A stretch of DNA of 64,000 nucleotides from an uncultured Pelagibacteraceae bacterium (GTDB taxonomy: Bacteria; Pseudomonadota; Alphaproteobacteria; Pelagibacterales; Pelagibacteraceae). The notes beneath the pieces were generated by a model, which was not told the DNA's origin, did not search any database, and saw only the letters and a list, made by a program, of their open reading frames with translations. The position numbers and the translations under genes were made by a program. Location of the stretch: NCBI GenBank assembly GCA_902552985.1, contig CACDII010000004.1:66540-130539 (forward strand), in the 5' to 3' direction. Below are positions 9,782 to 18,330 of this stretch, one piece after another (within the stretch, counting starts at the first letter, position 1; every line of letters begins with the position of its first letter).

Positions 9782-9898
9782 ATGATTAAAAGTATAGTAA
9801 AAAAAATATTAAATATCAGAAGTAAAGATGAACTGGATGCTAGATTCTGGATTCAAAAGTTATTATTAAAAAGAAATTTAAACTCTTTAAAATACTAA
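9782..9898 (+). CDS. Possible 38-residue basic peptide
   Basis: ATG at 9782 opens a 38-codon frame with Lys, Arg and Leu rich sequence ending ARFWIQKLLLKRNLNSLKY and TAA at 9896-9898. It fills the otherwise empty gap between the aceE start and the end of the thiolase gene, with whose stop it overlaps by four bases. There is no Shine-Dalgarno sequence and no similarity I recognise. The Trp, the mixed amphipathic character and the exact fit to the gap favour a real gene; the shortness argues against it. Confidence 0.35.
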   Translation: MIKSIVKKILNIRSKDELDARFWIQKLLLKRNLNSLKY

Positions 9899-11001
9899 TC
9901 AACTTCTATACACATTGCTATTCCCATTCCTCCACCAATACATAGCGTTGCAAGTCCTTTTTTTGCATTTTGTTTAATCATTTCATGAATTAATGTAACT
10001 AAAATTCTAGTTCCAGAAGCTCCAATTGGATGACCTAATGCAATGGCTCCTCCATTTACATTAATTTTTTCAGTTGGAATTTTTAACTCTTTAATTACGG
10101 CTAAGCTTTGAGCAGCAAATGCTTCGTTCGACTCTACTAAATCTAAATCTTTTATTGTCCACCCAGCTTTTTGTAGAGCTTTTTTTGATGCCGGAATAGG
10201 TCCTGATCCCATTAAAGTAGGATCAACACCACAAGTGGCCCAAGAAACAATTTTTGCTAAAGGTTTTAAACCTTGCTTATCAGATTCCTTCCTAGTCATT
10301 AGAAGTACAGCTGCCGCTCCATCATTAATTCCTGATGAATTTCCAGCTGTAACAGTTCCATTTTTTTTAAAAGCAGGTTTAAGTTCAGATAAATTCTGAA
10401 TTGTTACATTAGACCTAGGATGTTCATCTGGAAAATTAGATATTATTTCTTCTTTAAATTTTTTATTTTTTATAGCTTGTTGTGTTTTGTTTTGAGATTC
10501 AAATGCAAAATGATCTTGTTCTTTCCTGCTAATATTCCATTTTTCTGCAACATTTTCTGCTGTAATTCCCATATGATAATTGTTGTAAGCATCGATTAAA
10601 CCATCTTTTAACATTGCTTCTTCTGTAGAATTTGACATGCTTTCTTGTCCACCAGCTACAATTATCTTTGCATCATTTAATAATATTGATTGATAAGCAG
10701 CAGCTACAGATCTTAATCCTGACCCACAAACTTGATTTACCACATAGGCTGTCTTATCAATTGGTATATTTGCATTTATAGCAGACTGTCTTGCAGGATT
10801 TTGGCCTGTTAAGCCAGTTAAAACTTGTCCCATTATAACTTCATCAATTTTTTTTGGATCCAATTTTGTTCTATTTAAAGTTTCTTTAATTACTGATGCA
10901 CCTAACTCATGACTTTTATACTTTGAATAAGCACCATTTAATTTTCCAATTGATGTTCTTAAGGCAGAAACAAAAACTATATCTTTTAAATTTTTAGGCA
11001 T
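9895..11001 (-). CDS. Acetyl-CoA C-acetyltransferase (thiolase), shortened loop
   Basis: Condenses two acetyl-CoA to acetoacetyl-CoA or does the reverse. All catalytic residues are visible: Cys92 in NQVCGSG, His324 in GHPIGASG, Cys354 in TLCIGGGMG, and NEAFA. At 368 residues it is about 25 shorter than typical (~392). Most of the loss is between GGQESMS and KDGL, where only 8 residues remain against ~24 in the Zoogloea enzyme; a second gap is near the EIISNF region. The missing part is the loop domain segment linked with tetramerisation in the family. With acetoacetyl-CoA synthetase at 16375 it suggests acetoacetate or C4 metabolism. AtoB/PhaA-type; exact symbol not assignable. Confidence 0.93.
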   Translation of the reverse strand: MPKNLKDIVFVSALRTSIGKLNGAYSKYKSHELGASVIKETLNRTKLDPKKIDEVIMGQVLTGLTGQNPARQSAINANIPIDKTAYVVNQVCGSGLRSVAAAYQSILLNDAKIIVAGGQESMSNSTEEAMLKDGLIDAYNNYHMGITAENVAEKWNISRKEQDHFAFESQNKTQQAIKNKKFKEEIISNFPDEHPRSNVTIQNLSELKPAFKKNGTVTAGNSSGINDGAAAVLLMTRKESDKQGLKPLAKIVSWATCGVDPTLMGSGPIPASKKALQKAGWTIKDLDLVESNEAFAAQSLAVIKELKIPTEKINVNGGAIALGHPIGASGTRILVTLIHEMIKQNAKKGLATLCIGGGMGIAMCIEVD

Positions 11002-11072
11002 ATAAGTACAATAATTGTTAAAATGTTAAATTACATTAAAAAATGAATATGTTAAATTACTATTTAAAAATT

Positions 11073-11149
11073 GCGCCTGTAGCTCAATTGGATAGAGCGC
11101 TTGGCTACGGACCAGGAGGTTCTGGGTTCGACTCCTAGCAGGCGCGCCA
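11073..11149 (+). tRNA. tRNA-Arg (anticodon ACG)
   Basis: Cloverleaf read directly: acceptor GCGCCTG pairs with CAGGCGC, D arm GCTC/GAGC, anticodon stem CTTGG/CCAGG enclosing loop CTACGGA with anticodon ACG (34 read as inosine, decoding CGN), and T arm CTGGG-TTCGACT-CCTAG. Discriminator G and CCA are encoded. Confidence 0.98.
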
Positions 11150-11170
11150 TAACATAAATATGAGAAAAAT

Positions 11171-11254
11171 ATGAAAATATCTTTACAAAAATCAGTCATA
11201 TATTTTTTTTTCATTGTTATAGTCATATTATTACTAATAACTTTAATAATTTAA
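11171..11254 (+). CDS. 27-residue single-span membrane peptide
   Basis: ATG at 11171 opens MKISLQKSVIYFFFIVIVIL and continues hydrophobic to TAA at 11252-11254; the next base starts the thioesterase ATG. It has a short basic N-terminus followed by about 18 consecutive hydrophobic residues, i.e. one membrane span. Tight abutment to the downstream gene (TAAATG) suggests it is translated and couples expression of the thioesterase. It could be a leader peptide, a small membrane protein or, in AT-rich DNA, a chance frame. No function assigned. Confidence 0.45.
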   Translation: MKISLQKSVIYFFFIVIVILLLITLII

Positions 11255-11662
11255 ATGAATAGAAAGTTTCAACAAATCAGCCTCAAATCAGGCTTTATGA
11301 AACATAATGGAGGTTTGCTTTTTCGTAAAATTTCAAAAACTAAATTTGAATTTAAAGCCAAAATTAAAAAAAATCATCTTAATAGAGCAGGAATTACGCA
11401 TGGCGGATTCATCGCTTCAATTATTGATGCTGGAGGAGGAACATCAGCGCATAGAGTTTCGGCTGGTAAAGTGTGTGTAACTATTTCGTTAGACATAAAA
11501 TTTATTGATGGAACAAACTTAGGAGATGAAATTGTCGGAAAAGTTATTATTCAAAAAGTAACAAATTCTTTAGTTTTTTTAGAATGTAAACTAAAATGTA
11601 ATAAAAAAATTATTGCTTCAGCTTCCGGTGTTTGGAAAAAAATTAATAGAAAACTTATTTAA
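11255..11662 (+). CDS. PaaI-type hotdog thioesterase
   Basis: Predicted acyl-CoA thioesterase of 135 residues with a single hotdog fold. The diagnostic segment is HLNRAGITHGGFIASIIDAGGG, matching the N-x-G-x-x-HGG-x-x-x-x-x-x-D pattern of the PaaI/ACOT13 family, in which the Asp and HGG form the active site. The C-terminal strand region (VFLECKLKCNKKIIASASGVWKK) is typical. The acyl substrate is unknown. Its end overlaps the convergent TRAP permease gene by four bases. Confidence 0.85.
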   Translation: MNRKFQQISLKSGFMKHNGGLLFRKISKTKFEFKAKIKKNHLNRAGITHGGFIASIIDAGGGTSAHRVSAGKVCVTISLDIKFIDGTNLGDEIVGKVIIQKVTNSLVFLECKLKCNKKIIASASGVWKKINRKLI

Positions 11663-13989
11663 TTCAATTTTCTTTTATAATTTAAATAACCAAAAATAAA
11701 TAATAAGATCAAGGCAATTGGATAAACAAAAGCTTTGTTAGGCCTGTCTAAATTTTCTACTTTAAATTCACTTACAATATCACCGATCTCAACACCTGCT
11801 TTTTTTGCCAAACCATTCCATTTTAAATTATCAATTACAATTTTATTTTTATCTTTAACTAACGTAATTCCATATTCCTCTAAATTAAACTTATTTTCAA
11901 AAGTATTTTTTTGAATGACAAATAATTTATATCTTTCTCCATATTCACTTAATCTTGTAACTTTAATGTGTACTTCTTTATTTGGTTCAAAATTTAATGA
12001 ATTTATTTGATTAAGTTCTTTAAAATTATATTTTGGATAAAATTTATTAAGAGTAAAATCAGGTGATAATAAAGATATTGATATAACTAAAAAAACAATA
12101 ATCTCGTACCATCTAAGTTTATTAAAAAACCATCTTTGTGTTGCTGCAGTAAATACTAATATGCCTATTAAAGATGTCGAAATTACCAATAATGCATGCC
12201 AAATATTTTTAACTCCAATCAAAAGTAATTCATGATTGAATAAAAAAACAATTGGAAGAACTCCAGTCCTCAAACTATACCAAAAAGCTTGAACACCAGT
12301 TTTAAGTGGATCTCCTCCTGAAATCCCTGCTGCAGCATAGGAAGCAAGACCTACTGGCGGAGTTACATCCGCCATCAAACCAAAATAAAATACAAATAAA
12401 TGGACAGCTATTAAAGGAAATATAAAACCTGAAGCATTACCAACATCTACTAAAACCATTGACATTAAGGATGCTACAACAACATAATTAGCTGTTGTTG
12501 GCAAACCCATTCCTAACAACAAGCATAATATAATAGTTAATAATATTAAAATTATTACATTATCCTTAGCTACAGATTCTATTACAATTATTAAATTTGT
12601 ACTCAATCCTGTAGAACCTACAGCTCCTACTATTATACCTGCTGTTGCAATAGCAATACCAACAGCAACCATATTTATTGCCCCTTTTTCAAATCCAACA
12701 ACAGTTTGATTAAACCATATTTTAAGGGAATTTTTAAAATTTTTATCTTCTTTTGAATTAAATATTTTTTCTAATAAATTTACAGAAATTAAAGAAATTG
12801 TTGCATAAAATATTGAATAAGAAGCTGTAAATCTTAAAACTACTAACATGTATATTAAGACAAAAATTGGAATTAAAAAATGTAAACCTCCTAAAAAAGT
12901 TTTTTTTAGATTTGGTACATCTTTTTCTTCCATTCCTTTAAGGTTTAATTTTAAGGCCTCAAGATGAGAAATATAAAATAATGCTATGTATGATATTATA
13001 GCAGGCAAAAATGCATGTTTAACAACTTCAAAATATGTAACTCCAATAAAACTCGCCATAACAAATGCTGCCGCTCCCATTACAGGAGGCATTATTTGTC
13101 CATTAACAGAAGATGAAACTTCTATGGCTCCAGCCTTCTCTTTTGAAAATCCAGTTTTTTTCATAATTGGTATAGTAAATGTTCCTGTAGTAACGGTATT
13201 TGCAACAGATGAACCAGAAATCATTCCGGTCATTCCTGATCCAAGAATAGCTGCCTTGGCAGGTCCTCCTCTCATTTTACCTACCATAGCAAAAGCTAAA
13301 TTTAAAAAGTATTGTCCACCTCCTGCAGTTTCTAAAAGAGCTCCAAATAAAACAAATAAAAAAATAAAATCTACAGAAACGCCAATAGGAATACCAAATA
13401 TCGCTTCTTGATCAAACCATTGGAATCCAACAAGTCTTTTTAATGAAAGTCCACCATGTGAAATCATATCTGGTGCATATTTCCCAAAATAGGAAAATAA
13501 TAAAAAACAAACTGCAATTATAACTAATGGTATGCCTATGACTCTTCTCGTTGCTTCGAGTAAAATTAATATACCAATTAATCCAATTATTAATTCAATT
13601 GGTATAATAATATTTTGACCTAAAGTAATTTTTAAAAGTATTCCTCCTCTATCTACAAGTTGATCGTAAAAAAAATAAATATAAAGACAACAAAAAGCTC
13701 CTATAATACTTATTAAAACATCTATGATGGAAATTTTTTTTGATCTTGAAATAGGAAATATTAAAAATGCCAATAATAATGCAAAACCTAAATGAATAGC
13801 TCTAGCTGGTAAACCTTTAAACATTCCAATATTAAATAGAAATGGAAATGGAGAGGCATACCAAAGTTGAAAAAGAGACCAAATAATTGCTATAGCGGCA
13901 ACAATTTTTAAATGTAAACCTTGAAGTTTTTTTGTAGGCGATAAATCTTCACTAATCTTACTTTTAATTTTATCAGTATTTTGATTCAT
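11659..13989 (-). CDS. TRAP transporter fused permease (TAXI type, DctQM fusion)
   Basis: Inner-membrane part of a sodium-coupled TRAP importer that takes solute from the periplasmic TAXI protein encoded upstream. The 776 residues carry the small four-helix (DctQ-like) part at the N-terminus fused to the large DctM part, recognisable by GSGMTGMISGSSVANTVTTGTFTIPIMKK near 260 and GLPTTANYVVV near 490. The C-terminal ~120 residues hold a soluble PDZ-like segment (WNGLAKKAGVEIGDIV) and a last helix, matching the DUF3394 tail of TAXI permeases. Separated from its binding-protein gene by a terminator-like hairpin (14017-14045). Confidence 0.93.
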   Translation of the reverse strand: MNQNTDKIKSKISEDLSPTKKLQGLHLKIVAAIAIIWSLFQLWYASPFPFLFNIGMFKGLPARAIHLGFALLLAFLIFPISRSKKISIIDVLISIIGAFCCLYIYFFYDQLVDRGGILLKITLGQNIIIPIELIIGLIGILILLEATRRVIGIPLVIIAVCFLLFSYFGKYAPDMISHGGLSLKRLVGFQWFDQEAIFGIPIGVSVDFIFLFVLFGALLETAGGGQYFLNLAFAMVGKMRGGPAKAAILGSGMTGMISGSSVANTVTTGTFTIPIMKKTGFSKEKAGAIEVSSSVNGQIMPPVMGAAAFVMASFIGVTYFEVVKHAFLPAIISYIALFYISHLEALKLNLKGMEEKDVPNLKKTFLGGLHFLIPIFVLIYMLVVLRFTASYSIFYATISLISVNLLEKIFNSKEDKNFKNSLKIWFNQTVVGFEKGAINMVAVGIAIATAGIIVGAVGSTGLSTNLIIVIESVAKDNVIILILLTIILCLLLGMGLPTTANYVVVASLMSMVLVDVGNASGFIFPLIAVHLFVFYFGLMADVTPPVGLASYAAAGISGGDPLKTGVQAFWYSLRTGVLPIVFLFNHELLLIGVKNIWHALLVISTSLIGILVFTAATQRWFFNKLRWYEIIVFLVISISLLSPDFTLNKFYPKYNFKELNQINSLNFEPNKEVHIKVTRLSEYGERYKLFVIQKNTFENKFNLEEYGITLVKDKNKIVIDNLKWNGLAKKAGVEIGDIVSEFKVENLDRPNKAFVYPIALILLFIFGYLNYKRKLN

Positions 13990-14010
13990 TTTATTAAAGA
14001 TACTGTACTA

Positions 14011-14045
14011 TAAAAAAAAGGCCCAATAAATATATTGGGCCTTTT
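14011..14045 (-). terminator. Intercistronic hairpin with T-run after the TAXI gene
   Basis: GGCCCAATA (14020-14028) and TATTGGGCC (14033-14041) form a 9-bp stem with a 4-base loop, extended by A/T pairs. On the minus strand it is followed by eight T. It sits between the binding protein stop and the permease start, so partial termination would give more binding protein than permease. Confidence 0.8.
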
Positions 14046-14068
14046 AAATTTAAATTAACTTAATTGGA

Positions 14069-15073
14069 TTACATTAATCCAGCTTCTTTATAGTATTTAA
14101 TTGCACCAGGATGTAATGGAGCTGATAAGCCGTCAGCTATCATATTTTTCTTTTCTAATGGTCCAAAAGCAGGATGTTGTTTTCTAAAATCATCAAAATT
14201 TTCGAAAACTGCTTTTGTTACTAAATAAACTAGTTCTTCAGAAACATCCGCACTAGTTACTACAGTAGCTTTAACACCAAAAGTTGTTACATCTTTTTTT
14301 TGTCCTGTATAAGTACCTGCAGGTATAGTAGCTGCTGCATAGTAAGGCGCACCATCTATTAAGCCTTGAACAGGTCCGCCAGTAAGATTAATTGGCAATG
14401 CTTTTGCTGCACAAGTAGCTGCTTGTTCCATAGCGCCGTTTGGAAATCCTACAGAATATCCATAAGCATCTATTTTTCCGTCGCAAAGTGCTTTAACTTG
14501 CTCAGATGAAGTTAACTCAGTAACACCTTTAAAATAACTATTGTCAACTCCCATTGCTTGCATAAGTACTTCCATAGTTCCTCTTTGACCCGAACCTGGA
14601 TTTCCTATGTTAACAGTCTTACCTTTCAATCCTTTAAAGTCTTTTACTTTTGCTTTTTTTCTAGCCCAAATTTGGAAAGGTTCGTTGTGAACTGAAAAAA
14701 CAGCTCTTAAGTTACTAAACTGTTTTCCTTCCCATTTGCTTGAACCGTTGTAAGCATGAAATTGCCAGTCAGACTGAGCTACACCAAATTGAAACTCTCC
14801 ATCTTTAATTTGGCCAATGTTATAGTTTGAACCTCCAGTTGATGGAGCAGTACATCTATAAGCTTTTGCTGTACCTTTTTTTCTACCATGATCTTTACTA
14901 ATTGCAGATTTATGCAACATTTTACAAATAGCGTTTCCAGTTTGAAAATAGACTCCAGTTGGTCCGCCAGTTCCTATCGTAAAAAACTCTGCAGACTTTG
15001 CAATCGTTATAAATGAAAACGATGCTGCAAAAATAAGAAGAGCACTCGATAAGGAAGTAAGTATTTTTTTCAT
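14069..15073 (-). CDS. TAXI-family TRAP solute-binding protein
   Basis: Periplasmic receptor of the TRAP importer. A signal peptide is clear (MKKILTSLSSALLIFAASFSF, cleavage near the AKSA of residues ~25-28). The mature protein starts with FFTIGTGGPTGVYFQTGNAICKML, the hallmark of the TAXI family (TAXI proteins bind glutamate or other organic anions; ligand here unknown). 334 residues is normal. A very strong ribosome site, AAAGGAGGGG at 15077-15086, precedes the ATG, unusual for this weak-SD genome and consistent with abundant expression. An Irr-box-like inverted repeat is at 15095-15111. Confidence 0.95.
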   Translation of the reverse strand: MKKILTSLSSALLIFAASFSFITIAKSAEFFTIGTGGPTGVYFQTGNAICKMLHKSAISKDHGRKKGTAKAYRCTAPSTGGSNYNIGQIKDGEFQFGVAQSDWQFHAYNGSSKWEGKQFSNLRAVFSVHNEPFQIWARKKAKVKDFKGLKGKTVNIGNPGSGQRGTMEVLMQAMGVDNSYFKGVTELTSSEQVKALCDGKIDAYGYSVGFPNGAMEQAATCAAKALPINLTGGPVQGLIDGAPYYAAATIPAGTYTGQKKDVTTFGVKATVVTSADVSEELVYLVTKAVFENFDDFRKQHPAFGPLEKKNMIADGLSAPLHPGAIKYYKEAGLM

Positions 15074-15076
15074 GTT

Positions 15077-15086
15077 CCCCTCCTTT
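15077..15086 (-). promoter_or_regulatory. Strong Shine-Dalgarno of the TAXI binding protein
   Basis: The minus strand reads AAAGGAGGGG immediately upstream of the ATG at 15073. It is far stronger than most start sites in this window and supports that start. Confidence 0.85.
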
Positions 15087-15094
15087 AATATTAA

Positions 15095-15111
15095 TTTAGA
15101 ACAATTCTAAC
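15095..15111. promoter_or_regulatory. Irr box (iron control element)-like palindrome upstream of the TAXI gene
   Basis: TTTAGAACAATTCTAAC contains the perfect inverted repeat TTAGAA-CAA-TTCTAA and agrees with the alphaproteobacterial Irr consensus TTTAGAA-N3-TTCTAAA at 13 of 14 specified positions. It lies 22-38 bases upstream of the start codon, between a weak TTGGTT (-35) and TAATAT (-10) on the minus strand, a position suiting repression. An irr gene is present at 42501. The match to the consensus is from memory. Confidence 0.55.
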
Positions 15112-15141
15112 CAAAACTTCGGTGATGAGTCTATAAAAAAA

Positions 15142-16374
15142 TTAATTTGATTCAACCCAGGCTTTTAAACGTTTTGTGCCTTCAACGATTTTAGGAGCAA
15201 ATTTACCCACTAAACTATTATCTAAATTCTTGATTTCAGATATATTATCCATAAATTCTTTTCCATCAAAATCTGTAAAGCTTAATCTTGTAATCATTCG
15301 ATTTTTTAAAAACCCAAAATCTGATCCTGGTAGTAAAGCTACGCCAGTTTCTTTTAAAATACTACTACACATTTCTTCAGAAGTTGAAAATTTTTCAATT
15401 AAAAATTCTGGCATAAGGTAAAAACCACCCTCTGGTTTATTAATTATAATTTTATTTGAAATTAAATTATCATAAACGTAATTACCTACTACACTAAGAA
15501 TATTACGAGAATTATTTATATAATCTTTATGATTATTTTTGTAAGCGGCAATAGCAGCATATTGTATTGGTGCGCTTACTGATGAAAAAGTCTCACTAGC
15601 TAAAATTTTTAGAGAATCTTTTAATTTTTTTAGGGTCTCTGGAATTATAAAATATCCTAATCTCCACCCACCTGCTCCACACCATTTGCTCAAACCATTA
15701 CTAATAATTGTTTTTTCTGGGTAAAATTCTGAAATAGATTTATAATTTCCATCAAATGTTAACTCTGAATAAATTTCATCTGATAATATTGTAATATTAT
15801 ATTTTTTTGAAATTTCACTAATTTCTCTTAAATTTTTGCAAATTTGACCTGAAGGATTGTTTGGGGAATTTAAAAATAATAAATAATTTTTATTTTTATT
15901 TTTATTTTTTAATACAGTTTTTTCTATTTCTTCTGCAGTTGGAAACCAATTATTTTCACTTTTTGTTAATATCCAATTAATTTTATTTCTACTTATTAAA
16001 GCTTGTGGTGCATAAGACACCCAACTAGGTGCGGGCAATAATACATCACCATCAAAAAGTATTTGTAGTAAAAACATTAATTCTTTTGTGCCTGGACCAA
16101 TAATAACATTATCAGCTTTACATTTTTGAATTTTTTTCTTATTTTCATATTCAGAAATTGCTTCTCTTAAATCATTCAACCCTTGCATCGATAAATATTT
16201 ATTTTGGTGAGCACTATTTTTTAGCTCATTAACAACATCTTCAGGAACTTGAAATGGAGATTGACCAAAACCAAATTTATAAATTTTTTTTCCTTCAAAC
16301 TCTAGATTTCTAGATATTTCGTTAATTCTAAGAGTGGATGATGGTTTCAAATTTTTTACTATATTTTTTATCAT
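15142..16374 (-). CDS. Class I/II pyridoxal-phosphate aminotransferase
   Basis: Transfers an amino group between an amino acid and a 2-oxo acid; aspartate aminotransferase fold type I. The 410 residues include NSPNNPSGQ near 168, DEIYSELTF near 199, and the Schiff-base lysine in SNGLSKWCGAGGWRLGY near 230, plus the C-terminal substrate Arg in MITRLSFTDF. The exact substrate is not determinable. Its ATG directly follows the stop of the acetoacetyl-CoA synthetase gene (TAAATG), so the two are cotranscribed; the TAXI gene follows 68 bases later. Confidence 0.9.
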   Translation of the reverse strand: MIKNIVKNLKPSSTLRINEISRNLEFEGKKIYKFGFGQSPFQVPEDVVNELKNSAHQNKYLSMQGLNDLREAISEYENKKKIQKCKADNVIIGPGTKELMFLLQILFDGDVLLPAPSWVSYAPQALISRNKINWILTKSENNWFPTAEEIEKTVLKNKNKNKNYLLFLNSPNNPSGQICKNLREISEISKKYNITILSDEIYSELTFDGNYKSISEFYPEKTIISNGLSKWCGAGGWRLGYFIIPETLKKLKDSLKILASETFSSVSAPIQYAAIAAYKNNHKDYINNSRNILSVVGNYVYDNLISNKIIINKPEGGFYLMPEFLIEKFSTSEEMCSSILKETGVALLPGSDFGFLKNRMITRLSFTDFDGKEFMDNISEIKNLDNSLVGKFAPKIVEGTKRLKAWVESN

Positions 16375-18330
16375 TTAGTATTTTAAATCCTCTAAATTTT
16401 TATATTGTTCTAAAACTTCCGGATTAGCTAGCGCTTCTTTATTTTTAATTTCGTTACCTTCAATTAAATTTTTAACTGCTAACTCAACAAGTTTACCATT
16501 TTTAGTTTTTGGAATATCATTAACACTAATAATCTTAGCTGGCACATGTCTTGGAGAGGCGTTTATTTTAATTTTATTTTTTATTTTTAGCATTAAATTT
16601 TCGTTCAGGTTATAATTTTCATTAAGCACAATAAATAAAATTATTCTGATATCATTATCCCAAGATTGTCCAACAGCGATGGATTCTCTTATTTCCTTAA
16701 ATTTTTCTACCTCAGAATAGATTTCTGAAGTTCCTAATCTTACTCCACCAGGATTTAAAGTTGCATCTGATCTTCCATATATAATAATTCCTCCATTAGT
16801 ATTTTTTTTTGCATAATCTCCGTGGTGCCAAATATTTTTATATTTATTAAAGTAAGCTTTTTTAAATTTTAAATCGTTTTTATCATTCCAAAACTTTAAA
16901 GGCATTGAAGGAAAAGAATTTATACATACTAATTCCCCTTTTTTATTTTCAATAGAGTTTCCATTGTCATCAAAAACTTTAACATTCATACCCAAACCAT
17001 TATTTTGAATTTGTCCAGACAGTACAGGTTCATATAAATTTCCAAGTACAAAGCATGAAACAATATCCGTTCCTCCAGAAATTGAGGATAAATGTACATC
17101 TTTTTTTATATTTTTATAAATATATTCAAAACCTTCTTTTGATAAAGGCGATCCAGTAGAGCAAACTGTTCTTAATTTTTTGAATTTATATTTACTTTGA
17201 ATATTAGCTTTATTTAATGAGTCAATATATTTTGCACTTACTCCAAACAAGGAAATTTTTTCTTTTTCTACAATTTCTAATAGAAGATCTTTTTTTTTAA
17301 ACATAGGAAATCCATCAAATAAAACTATAGATGCTTTTGATGCGAGTGCACTAACTAACCAATTCCACATCATCCAACCGCAAGTCGTAAAATAAAAAAT
17401 GTTATCATTTTCCTTAATATCGCAATGTAATTGATGTTCTTTTAAATGCTGCAGCAAAACACCACCTGATTTATGGCAAATACATTTTGGTTTTCCAGTA
17501 GTGCCACTCGAATAAAGAATTGCTAATTCTTTTTCAAAATCAAATTTTTTAAAATTAATTTTTTTAGGTTTTATTTTTTTTATATCATCCCAAAAAAATA
17601 CTTTTATTTTATTAAATTTATATTTTTTTTTTATAAATTTTTTGCCAGGGTAGCTGATTATAATTAAGTACTTTATAGAATTTATTTTTTTTACTATTTC
17701 AGGAATCCTTTCTATGACATTAATTTCTTTTCCATTATAAAAGTATCTATCACTAACAAATAAAACTTTTGGCTTAATTTGAGAAAATCTTTCAATAATA
17801 CCATTTATACCAAAATCTGGAGAGCAAGATGACCATATTGCTCCTATTGCAGATGTAGAAAGAAAACATTCAACAGTTTCAATAATATTTGGCATATAAG
17901 CTGCTACCCTATCTTTTTCTTTAATCTTTATTTTTTTTAAAAATATTATTAATTTACTAACGTTAATTATTAATTGTTTCCAACTTCTTTCCTCCCTAAA
18001 ACCATTTTCACTTAAAAAAGTTAATGCTTTACTATTGTTCTTTTTAGTTAGTAAGTTTTCTGTAAAATTTAATTTTGAATTAGGAAGAAAAAAATTCTTG
18101 TAAAAAATATTCGATTTTTTTATTTTTTGTTTGCCTCTAATACCAATTACTTTACAAAAATCCCAGATTGTGCTCCAAAATTCACCTGAATTTTTAATAC
18201 TCCAATTTAATATTTTTTTGTAGTTTTGATCAAATTTTTGATTGTATTTATTAGATATAAATTTTTCATATTTATATAAATTAGAGCTATGCTTTAAACT
18301 TGGTCTAGCCTCCCACAGTTTTTTGACCAT
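16375..18330 (-). CDS. Acetoacetyl-CoA synthetase (acetoacetate-CoA ligase)
   Basis: Activates acetoacetate to acetoacetyl-CoA with ATP, forming AMP. The N-terminal region (LWEARPSLKHSSNLYKYEKFI, then FWSTIWDF) is characteristic of this branch of the acyl-CoA synthetases. The P-loop ILYSSGTTGKPKCICHKSGG is near residue 270, STGSPLSKEGFEY in the middle, HHGDYA near 520, and the adenylation lysine in PKTKNGKLVELAVK near 610. Length 651 is normal. First gene of the leftward set leading to the aminotransferase and TAXI-TRAP genes; the thiolase at 9895 could use its product. Confidence 0.92.
   Translation of the reverse strand: MVKKLWEARPSLKHSSNLYKYEKFISNKYNQKFDQNYKKILNWSIKNSGEFWSTIWDFCKVIGIRGKQKIKKSNIFYKNFFLPNSKLNFTENLLTKKNNSKALTFLSENGFREERSWKQLIINVSKLIIFLKKIKIKEKDRVAAYMPNIIETVECFLSTSAIGAIWSSCSPDFGINGIIERFSQIKPKVLFVSDRYFYNGKEINVIERIPEIVKKINSIKYLIIISYPGKKFIKKKYKFNKIKVFFWDDIKKIKPKKINFKKFDFEKELAILYSSGTTGKPKCICHKSGGVLLQHLKEHQLHCDIKENDNIFYFTTCGWMMWNWLVSALASKASIVLFDGFPMFKKKDLLLEIVEKEKISLFGVSAKYIDSLNKANIQSKYKFKKLRTVCSTGSPLSKEGFEYIYKNIKKDVHLSSISGGTDIVSCFVLGNLYEPVLSGQIQNNGLGMNVKVFDDNGNSIENKKGELVCINSFPSMPLKFWNDKNDLKFKKAYFNKYKNIWHHGDYAKKNTNGGIIIYGRSDATLNPGGVRLGTSEIYSEVEKFKEIRESIAVGQSWDNDIRIILFIVLNENYNLNENLMLKIKNKIKINASPRHVPAKIISVNDIPKTKNGKLVELAVKNLIEGNEIKNKEALANPEVLEQYKNLEDLKY

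Noticed and set aside
12986-13411. 141-codon open frame antisense to the TRAP permease
   Set aside because: Lies wholly opposite a conserved membrane protein gene; its composition mirrors that gene and shows no family features.
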